The notes beneath the pieces were generated by a model. It was not told the DNA's origin. It saw only the letters and a program-made list of their open reading frames with translations, and searched no databases. DNA of 64,000 nt from Streptomyces cathayae. Lineage in GTDB: Bacteria; Actinomycetota; Actinomycetes; Streptomycetales; Streptomycetaceae. The stretch's first letter is position 1; the number at the start of each line of letters is the position of its first letter. A program made the position numbers and the translations under genes. Below are positions 55,082 to 61,583 of the stretch, in pieces. The DNA lies in the NCBI RefSeq assembly GCF_029760955.1, contig NZ_CP121682.1, forward strand, positions 7,024,501-7,088,500, written 5' to 3'.

Positions 55082-55095
55082 GGGCCGGACGGCCC
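55082..55095. promoter_or_regulatory. DosR-like palindrome GGGCC-GGAC-GGCCC
   Basis: The flanked form AGGGCCGGACGGCCCT is a near-perfect palindrome identical in its core to the site at 27494. It lies between the divergent acsA and usp genes. A GGGACC-AAC-GGCACC element (55153-55167) follows 57 bp on, nearer to usp. Confidence 0.5.
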
Positions 55096-55096
55096 T

Positions 55097-55124
55097 GCCG
55101 AGAGGGCCGGCCGACCCTCTCGGC
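55097..55124. repeat. Inverted repeat in acsA/usp spacer
   Basis: GCCGAGAGGG and CCCTCTCGGC form a perfect 10-bp stem with the loop CCGGCCGA. As it lies upstream of both divergent genes it is unlikely to be a simple 3' terminator; it could act as an mRNA leader structure or a binding site. Confidence 0.5.
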
Positions 55125-55221
55125 GGAGAGCAGGAACGGCCGGATCCGCTCAGGGACCAACGGCACCTCCCGTCACGGGTTGAGGGCCACGAGAGGGGAG
55201 CCACACCTCACCGGGAGGCCC

Positions 55222-55341
55222 ATGACGCTTCCCACCGTCACCATCGGTTCGGACGGCTCGTGCGAAAGCCTCACCGCTGCCGATCGGGCCGCCCGTGAGG
55301 CAGCCCTGCGGCAGTGTGAAGAAAGGTGGTGGACACCATGA
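55222..55341 (+). pseudogene. Universal stress protein N-terminal fragment (39 codons)
   Basis: ATG 55222, after GGGAGG, encodes TVTIGSDGSCESLTAADRAAREAALRQ, the standard UspA beginning, and stops at 55341 in the ATGA overlap with the next usp. Loss of the remaining about 250 codons makes it non-functional as a Usp. It could still act as a translated leader coupled to the downstream gene. Confidence 0.6.
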
Positions 55342-56249
55342 CCCAATGGCCCTTGGTCGTGGGCGTCGACGGATCGGGTCCCAGCCTCCTGGCGGTCGAC
55401 TGGGCCGTGGACGAGGCGGCCCGGCACAAAATGCCGCTGCGGCTGGTGCACGCCTCCCTCTGGGAGGGCTCCGAAGGCACCTTTTCCCCGGTGGGCGAAA
55501 GGCCCTCGGCGCGTGTGTCGGCCGAGCACATCGTCGCCTCCGCCGCGGAACGTGCTCACCGGCGCAATCCGCAGATCAAGGTCTCCACCGCGATCCTCCC
55601 TGAGGAGGCGGCCCACGTCCTACTGCGCGAGGGCGACAGCGCCTCGCTCCTGGTGACCGGATCGCGGGGTCGCGGCGAGTTGAAGGGACTGCTCCTGGGC
55701 TCGGTCGGGCTCGCCGTGGCCGCGCGGGCGCACTGCCCGGTGGCCGTCGTGCGAGGCGACACGGCCGGTCTGGCCGGCGCCCACGAGCGGATTCTGCTCG
55801 GCGCGGGGGACCCCGGCACGAGCGGTGAGGCGGTGGATTTCGCCTTCCGCGAGGCGGAGGCCCGCGGGTGTGTCCTGGACGTCGTGCGCGCCTGGCGCTG
55901 CCCGGCGTACGAGACCACCGACCACCCGGCGTCGGCCGGGGGACCGGAGCGTCAGCACGAGGAGCAGGCTTCCCTCCTGCTCGACGAGCTGCTGCGCGAC
56001 GCGATGGCCGCCCACCCGGGCGTCCGGGTGCGCCGCGCGACGGTCGAAGGCCCGGCCTCGAAGGTCCTCGTGCTCCGGTCGGCCGCCGCCGATCTGGTGA
56101 TCGTCGGCGCGCGGCGCCACCAGGGCCGCTTCGGCCTCCAGCTCGGCCGGGCGAGCCACACGCTGCTGCACCACGCGCAGTGCCCGGGGGCGGTCGTGCC
56201 GCACGATCCGGGTGGCCGTCCCGTGGGCGGGCAGGAGACATGGGTCTGA
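55338..56249 (+). CDS. Universal stress protein, tandem UspA
   Basis: The 303-residue protein has two UspA domains; the first is intact (LVVGVDGSGPSLLAVDWAVDEAARH; ATP loop LVTGSRGRGELKGLLLGSVG), the second has a weak loop (VIVGARRHQGRFGLQLGRAS). ATG 55338 follows AAAGGTGG and overlaps the truncated usp. It is a close paralogue of the Usp at 44645. Confidence 0.9.
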   Translation: MTQWPLVVGVDGSGPSLLAVDWAVDEAARHKMPLRLVHASLWEGSEGTFSPVGERPSARVSAEHIVASAAERAHRRNPQIKVSTAILPEEAAHVLLREGDSASLLVTGSRGRGELKGLLLGSVGLAVAARAHCPVAVVRGDTAGLAGAHERILLGAGDPGTSGEAVDFAFREAEARGCVLDVVRAWRCPAYETTDHPASAGGPERQHEEQASLLLDELLRDAMAAHPGVRVRRATVEGPASKVLVLRSAAADLVIVGARRHQGRFGLQLGRASHTLLHHAQCPGAVVPHDPGGRPVGGQETWV

Positions 56250-56346
56250 TGGCCCCTCGGGTGCACCCGGTAGCCCCTGTTCCGAACGTCGCTTCCCGCG
56301 TGACGCTGGTGGCGAGGGGGAAGGCCTTGTTCTGGAGGTGTATGTC

Positions 56347-57222
56347 ATGCTGTCGCCCGTTGTCGTCGGCGTCGACGGTTCCGCCGAAAGCCTGGCAGCC
56401 GCCGAGTGGGCGGCCCACGAGGCCGTGCGCCGCGGGCGGGCCCTGCGGCTGCTGCACGCGCGCAGCTGGCACCCGGACCAGGAGCGGGCGGAGAGCGCGC
56501 AGGCGAGCGAGCGGCACCTGGCGCGGCGGGTCCTGCGGGAGGCGGAGGACCGCGTCCGCGCCGTGTGCCCCGAGGTGCCGTTGCACGCCGAGCAGGTCGC
56601 GGGACCGGCGACCGCCGCCCTGGTGGAGGCGGCGGACGGCGCCGACCTGCTGGTGCTGGGCTCGCGCGGGCTGGGGCGCGTCACCGGTCTGCTCCTGGGG
56701 TCGGTCGCGCTCGGCGTGGTGGCGAAGGCCACCCGGCCCGTCGTCCTGGTACGGGCCGGTACGGCCGGGGCAGAGCAGGCGGCCGGCACCGGGCGGCGGG
56801 ACGTGGTCCTCGGCGTCGACGTCACGGAACCGTGCGACGAGGTGATCGCGTTCGCCTTCGAAGCGGCCCGCCTGCGGCACGCGCGGCTGAGGGTCCTGCA
56901 CGCCTGGCGCGTGCCCGGCCCGCTCACCCTGGGCCCCGGCGAGGTGGGCCTGGTGGGCGGTCCGCAGCGGGCCGAGGAGTGGCTGGGCTTCCTGTCCGCC
57001 GTGCTCCAGGTGTGGCGCGAGAAGTACCCCGAGGTCGAGGTGGTGGAGACGACGGTGGAGGCCGAGCCGTCCGGAGCCCTTCTGAAGGCGGCGTCCGGAG
57101 CGGAACTGCTGGTCGTCGGCCACCGGCTCACCGACCGGCCGAAGGTCTCGCGCACCGGCCCGGTCACCCACGCCGTGATCCACGACGTCGGCTGCCCGGT
57201 GGTGATCGTGCCGCACGACTGA
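56347..57222 (+). CDS. Universal stress protein, tandem UspA
   Basis: The 291-residue protein has VVVGVDGSAESLAAAEWAAHEAVRRG and a complete ATP loop LVLGSRGLGRVTGLLLGSVA in the first domain; the second (VVLGVDVTEPCDEVIAFAFEAARLRHARL) lacks the glycine loop (VVGHRLTDRPKVSRTGPVT). ATG 56347 has GGAGG eight bases upstream. The element LQVWREKYPEVEVVE is shared with the Usp at 45689, suggesting paralogy. Confidence 0.9.
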   Translation: MLSPVVVGVDGSAESLAAAEWAAHEAVRRGRALRLLHARSWHPDQERAESAQASERHLARRVLREAEDRVRAVCPEVPLHAEQVAGPATAALVEAADGADLLVLGSRGLGRVTGLLLGSVALGVVAKATRPVVLVRAGTAGAEQAAGTGRRDVVLGVDVTEPCDEVIAFAFEAARLRHARLRVLHAWRVPGPLTLGPGEVGLVGGPQRAEEWLGFLSAVLQVWREKYPEVEVVETTVEAEPSGALLKAASGAELLVVGHRLTDRPKVSRTGPVTHAVIHDVGCPVVIVPHD

Positions 57223-57264
57223 CGGGGGCCGGCCCACGGGTCGACCGAGGGGGCATGCCCACGG

Positions 57265-59628
57265 TCAGGGAGCCAGGGAGAAGTAGTTCTCCTCCTCCTG
57301 CGTGAAGTGCAGCCGCAGCACGGTGTGCAGACCGTACAGGCAGGCGCGCAGGTCCTCGAGCTGCTCGGACTTCAGCGCGCCCTGTGCTTCGGCGAGTGCC
57401 ACGTGGGTGGCCACCCGCCCGGAGAGCCGTTCGATCTCGGCGTGGGCGCGGCTCATGGTCGCCGTCGCCTCGGGGCCGCCGAGTGTGGGTCCGAGAGCCG
57501 GATAGAGCTGGTGCTCCTCGGCGTACTCGTGCGGCAGCAGCCGCTCGATGAGCAGCCGGTTCACCTCGCGTACCAATTCCAGGGCCTGCGCTTCCTGGCC
57601 GGGAGCCGAGAGCAGGGCCGCCGCGTCGCGCACGGCCTGCAACACGTCCTGCAGGTCCTCGTGCTCGGCCGCGAAACGGTGGATCAGGGCCTCGGCGGCG
57701 GGTTCCAGGGCGGGCCGGGCCCCTTGGTCCACGCGCAGGGCGCGCAGCGCGTTGAGGATGACCGCCACGTCGATTGCCTCCTGCAACAGGGCACCCACCG
57801 TCGGCGGCAGCAGTCCCATGGCGGCCGCGCCCATGGCAGCCAGGGACAGCAGCATGCCGCCGAGGGCGCTCTGCACGGCGATGCGGCGCGCCCGTACCGC
57901 GATCGACGTGGCGTCGGCCAGCCGGTCCACGCGGTCGGTGGTGAGGACGATGTCCGCGGCCTCGGAGGAGGCGGTGGAACCCCGTGCCCCCATCGCCACG
58001 CCGACGTCCGCGGCGGCGAGCGCGGGCGCGTCGTTCACCCCGTCGCCGACCATGACGGTGACGGCACGCCGGCGTTCCGCGCGGACCTCGGCCACCTTGT
58101 CCGCCGGGGTCAGTTCGGCCCGTACGCCGTCGAGTCCGAGGACGGCGGCGAGCTCGCGGGCGGGCTCGGGCCGGTCGCCGGTGAGCATCACGATCCGCTC
58201 CATGCCCGCCGTACGCAGCCGTCGCAGGGTCCGCGGCGCGTCGTGGCGCAGTGGATCACGCAGCAGGACGGCCCCCACCGGGAGGCCGTCGACGGTGAGC
58301 CAGGCGACGGCGGCCCCGTCCAACAGCGCCCGGTTCTCCGCCGCCCGCGCCCAGTCCGGGACCGGCGTACCGGGCTCCAGGCGGCCGACGGTCACCCTGC
58401 GGCCCTCGACCACGCCGTGCGCGCCCCGGCCGGCCTCCTCCGACACGTCCGTCGCCACCGACGGCTCCAGCTCGCGCTCACGGGCCGCGTCGACGATGGC
58501 GTGGGCCAGGACGTGTGGTGAGTACTGGTCGACGGTGGCCGCCAGCCGCAACACCTCGGCGGGTTTCCAGCCGGGGCCCGCGGTCACATCGAGAACGCGC
58601 GGGCGACCGCCGGTCAGGGTGCCGGTCTTGTCGAGCAGCAGCGTTCGGGCCCGTCCCAGGCGTTCCAGGGCGCCACCGTCCCGGACCACCACACCCAGCC
58701 GGGACGCCCGGGACAGTCCGGAGACGATCGCCACCGGGGCGGCGAGCAGCAGCGGGCAGGGAGTGGCGACCACCAGCACCGCGACGGCCCGCACTGCGGA
58801 GCCGCTGAACAGCCAGGCCAGCCCTGCGACCGCCACCGAGAGAGGCAGGAACCACGCCGCGTAACGGTCGGCCAGGCGGACGACCGGGGCCGCCTCCGCA
58901 CCCGCCTGCCGGGCCAGCCGCACGATCCCGGCGTAGGTACTGTCCTGCTCGGTCGCCGTGGCCCGCAACTCGAAGGCCCCGCCCGCGTTGACGACTCCGC
59001 TGCGCACGGTTTGCCCGGACCTCCGCTCCACCGGCGCCGACTCGCCCGTGAGCACCGACTCGTCGAGGACGGCCGCCGGGCCCACCACCTGCCCGTCGAC
59101 CGGAACGACCTCGCCCGCGCCGACGACGAGCAGGTCCCCCACGGCGACTTCGGCGAGGGGGACCGGGCGGACCTCGGTGCCGGTGCGTCGGCGGGCGGTG
59201 CGGGGCGCGTGCGCGAGCAGCGCACGCAGGTCACGGGAGGCACGCCGCTGGGCGGTGGCCTCCAGTGCGCGGCCGGTGGCCAGCATCAGACCGATCAGCG
59301 CACCGGCGAGGTACTCGCCGACGGCCAGGGTGCCGCCGAGTGCCAGGACCGCGATGAGGTCCACACCGGCGTGACCGCGCCGCAGCGAGGTCAGAACCCA
59401 GCCGACCGCGGGGACGACGGCGGAAGCCGTGCCCAGAGCCCAGCACAGATCGGCGGCGTCGGTGTCGCCCAGCAGCCAGAGAACGCCCCCCGCCGTCAGC
59501 GCCGAGGCCGTGACGGCCAGGAGAGCGGGTTCGAGCCAGGATGCCGCCGTCTGCGCCGAGGCAGGTCCGGGCACCGGCTTCTCCCTGCCGGCCCGGTGGG
59601 AACGGCCGGCGCGGTTGACGTGACCCAT
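57265..59628 (-). CDS. P1B-5-type metal ATPase with C-terminal hemerythrin domain
   Basis: The 787-residue protein is a P1B-type metal pump: actuator LTGESAPVERR, membrane metal site ATPCPLLLA (a TPC, not CPC, motif, near residue 290), phosphorylation site DKTGTLTGG near residue 331 and GDGVNDAPALAAADVGVAMG. No N-terminal HMA domain is present. The last 190 residues form a hemerythrin-like domain (HRFAAEHEDLQDVLQ, LLPHEYAEEHQLYP, HLHFTQEEENYF type residues: His, HExxxE and HFxxEE). TPC plus hemerythrin defines the P1B-5 class, linked to iron/nickel export. The diiron centre may sense O2 or iron and gate the pump. ATG 59628 is selected because GAGGA lies seven bases upstream. Confidence 0.9.
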   Translation of the reverse strand: MGHVNRAGRSHRAGREKPVPGPASAQTAASWLEPALLAVTASALTAGGVLWLLGDTDAADLCWALGTASAVVPAVGWVLTSLRRGHAGVDLIAVLALGGTLAVGEYLAGALIGLMLATGRALEATAQRRASRDLRALLAHAPRTARRRTGTEVRPVPLAEVAVGDLLVVGAGEVVPVDGQVVGPAAVLDESVLTGESAPVERRSGQTVRSGVVNAGGAFELRATATEQDSTYAGIVRLARQAGAEAAPVVRLADRYAAWFLPLSVAVAGLAWLFSGSAVRAVAVLVVATPCPLLLAAPVAIVSGLSRASRLGVVVRDGGALERLGRARTLLLDKTGTLTGGRPRVLDVTAGPGWKPAEVLRLAATVDQYSPHVLAHAIVDAARERELEPSVATDVSEEAGRGAHGVVEGRRVTVGRLEPGTPVPDWARAAENRALLDGAAVAWLTVDGLPVGAVLLRDPLRHDAPRTLRRLRTAGMERIVMLTGDRPEPARELAAVLGLDGVRAELTPADKVAEVRAERRRAVTVMVGDGVNDAPALAAADVGVAMGARGSTASSEAADIVLTTDRVDRLADATSIAVRARRIAVQSALGGMLLSLAAMGAAAMGLLPPTVGALLQEAIDVAVILNALRALRVDQGARPALEPAAEALIHRFAAEHEDLQDVLQAVRDAAALLSAPGQEAQALELVREVNRLLIERLLPHEYAEEHQLYPALGPTLGGPEATATMSRAHAEIERLSGRVATHVALAEAQGALKSEQLEDLRACLYGLHTVLRLHFTQEEENYFSLAP

Positions 59629-60399
59629 GGCAGTCCTCACCGTCGGCGGGCTCGCGGCGTGGAGCAGCCGGCAACGACGCCACCTGCCCGGTCGGCCGCG
59701 TGCGTACTCTCCTCTCCTCGCGTCCAGGATCCGACGATTCATCGGGCGGATCCAGGGCCGCATGGCCCCATGCTCCTCGCCTGGCCTCCGGCCCGCCACG
59801 CCCAGGGTCCGTCACGGTGCTCCTCGTCGGAAAGCCAGGGGCAGCGTGCAGTCGGCCGGATCGGGCGATGGCGGGTACGCGTGGGTGCGGTGGGCGACCC
59901 GGGTGAGGAGAGCACTCCCCCCGCCCGGCTCCCGTACCTGCCTGGTCAGGGCCTGGGCGGCGGCAGGCCGGCCGCCGCGGGTGCCGCAGGTACCACCGCC
60001 GTCGTGCATCGTGAACGCCGTGGGGCAGCGCTCCGCTCGATCTCCGTCCTCGATCCGGAGGTCTCCTGGAGGGCGCGCCCCCGACCAGCACCACGAGCGC
60101 ACCCCCACCCCAGCCGAAGGAGACCCGTGACGAACGCGGCGCCCGGCCGCAGCCGTGCCCGAACGGCAGTGAGCAGGTCGCGGCATGCTCCGATCTGAGG
60201 GCTGACGGGTGAAGGCTCTTGGCTGAACGCGTGAGGGCGTGGGATCCGACCGGACGACCCGCTGTGCGTACGGCGACGCACCGCCGTCCGTCATGCCGCC
60301 GGATGCGCACTTCTGGCGCTGTGGCGACGGCTCCCGCAGCGTGGAGAGCAGGGGCGGACCGGCGCGGTGGGCACGTACGCTGAAGGAGAGGTGGGACGC
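59629..60399. other. Long divergent spacer between metal ATPase and usp
   Basis: I see no gene that I can support in these 770 bp; the long open frames lack motifs and ribosome binding sites. It holds a DosR-like palindrome at 59755. Its size suggests a decayed gene or a large regulatory region. Confidence 0.4.
59755..59768. promoter_or_regulatory. DosR-like palindrome upstream of P1B-5 ATPase
   Basis: GGGCC-GCAT-GGCCC lies 127 bp upstream of the leftward ATPase start. Confidence 0.45.
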
Positions 60400-60843
60400 A
60401 TGGACAAAGATGCCTCCGAACGCCGGGTGGTGGTCGGTGTCGACGGGTCGCAGTCCTCGTACGAGGCTCTGCGCTGGGCCGTGCGCTACGCCGGTCTCGT
60501 CGGCGGCACCGTGGACGCGATCGCGGTGTGGGAGCTGCCGGGCCTGTACGGCTGGTCGGCGCCCGCCGTGGACATGGACGTCGACGAGGACGAGACCCGG
60601 CAGAAGATGAGCCGGGAGCTGACCGACGTGCTCGGCGCGGACACGGCCGACTCGGTCCGGACCCGTGTGGTGCACGGCAATCCCGCCGACGTTCTGCTGC
60701 GGGCCGCCGAAGGAGCCGAGGTCCTGGTCGTCGGCAGCCGGGGCAGGGGCGGATTCGCGCGCGCACTGCTCGGCTCCGTCAGCCAGCACGTGTCCCAGCA
60801 CGCGAGCTGCCCGGTGGTGATCGTGCGCTCCGAGAAGCAGTGA
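60400..60843 (+). CDS. Universal stress protein, single UspA domain
   Basis: The 147-residue protein is a one-domain UspA: VVVGVDGSQSSYEALRWAVRYAGLVGG, a variable middle with an acidic VDMDVDEDETRQK, and the ATP loop LVVGSRGRGGFARALLGSVSQHVSQHASCPVVIV. All residues of G-2x-G-9x-G(S) are present, so it should bind ATP. ATG 60400 is preceded by AAGGAGAGG. It is the only single-domain Usp of the six intact copies here. Confidence 0.92.
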   Translation: MDKDASERRVVVGVDGSQSSYEALRWAVRYAGLVGGTVDAIAVWELPGLYGWSAPAVDMDVDEDETRQKMSRELTDVLGADTADSVRTRVVHGNPADVLLRAAEGAEVLVVGSRGRGGFARALLGSVSQHVSQHASCPVVIVRSEKQ

Positions 60844-61031
60844 CCCCGAAGCAGTGACCTGCGGCCCGGTACGGTGCAGGGCCCCAGGTCACCGGAACGC
60901 CGCGTGGACCTCCTGCTCGCTCGCTTCGCGGGACACGGTCAGCAACTCGTCGCCGGGGAGTCGCCGGGGAGCAACCGCACCTCGGGGCCGGGGACCGTGG
61001 GCCGGCCGCCGCGGTCACCGCGGAGGAACCG

Positions 61032-61472
61032 GTGATCACCCCGGCCGTGACCGTCACCGCCGACGTCCCCCTCGCCGGGGCCGCCCGCGTCATGACCCGG
61101 CAGCGGGTCGAGCCGTTGCCGGTGGTCGACGACGAAGCCATGGTGAAGGGCGTCGTCAGCCGTACCGGTCTGCTGGAGGTGTTCCTCCGCGACGACGAGG
61201 AGATCTCCAGGGAGATCAGCGCCGAGGTGGTCGCCGACCGGTTCCCGGTGCCGATGGAGCCGGTCCGTGTGGAGGTGTACGACGAAGTGGTCATCCTCTC
61301 CGGCCACGTTCCCGCCGCCCCCTCGTGCCGCTCGCTGTGCGTCTGCTCCGTGCCGTGGAAGGAGGCGTGCACGTGCCTGCGCGCTGTCGGCGCCGCACCG
61401 TCGCCCGGCTCTCGACCCGGATCTCCCGGACGACGGAGAACTCCGACGGCCACCACAGGCCCCAGCGGGTGA
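61032..61472 (+). pseudogene. CBS-BON protein remnant
   Basis: The frame from GTG/ATC around 61032 reads ITPAVTVTADVPLAGAARVM, RVEPLPVVDDEAMVKGVVSRTGLLEVFLRDDEEI and VRVEVYDEVVILSGHV, equal to the second CBS and the start of the BON domain of the protein at 29269. The first CBS is missing, and after LSGHVPAAPS the similarity ends. Upstream (60844-61031) only scattered filler is present. It is a 5'- and 3'-truncated copy. Confidence 0.65.
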
Positions 61473-61482
61473 TGACCACCTG

Positions 61483-61504
61483 ACCGGGCCCAGCAGGGCC
61501 CGGT
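61483..61504. terminator. Hairpin between convergent genes
   Basis: ACCGGGCCC pairs perfectly with GGGCCCGGT around AGCA, in the spacer between the CBS remnant and the ppdK stop; it can serve both strands. Confidence 0.6.
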
Positions 61505-61507
61505 GCG

Positions 61508-61521
61508 GGGCCGATCGGCCC
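61508..61521. promoter_or_regulatory. DosR-like palindrome GGGCC-GATC-GGCCC
   Basis: A complete palindrome located 63 bp beyond the ppdK stop, where it does not precede any intact gene. It may be a leftover of a lost promoter, or chance in GC-rich DNA. Confidence 0.3.
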
Positions 61522-61583
61522 ACGACCTGCACCACGGGTGCGCGGCCGGTGCGCTGCAGCCCGACGAGACACTTCACACCGGT

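Noticed and set aside
55097..55124. Strong hairpin considered as a terminator
   Set aside because: It lies between two divergent genes, upstream of both, so no transcript is known to end there; I list it as an inverted repeat.
59812..60801. A 329-codon minus-strand frame in the ATPase/usp spacer
   Set aside because: It overlaps the intact usp on the opposite strand and has no recognisable domain; the spacer is better left unassigned.
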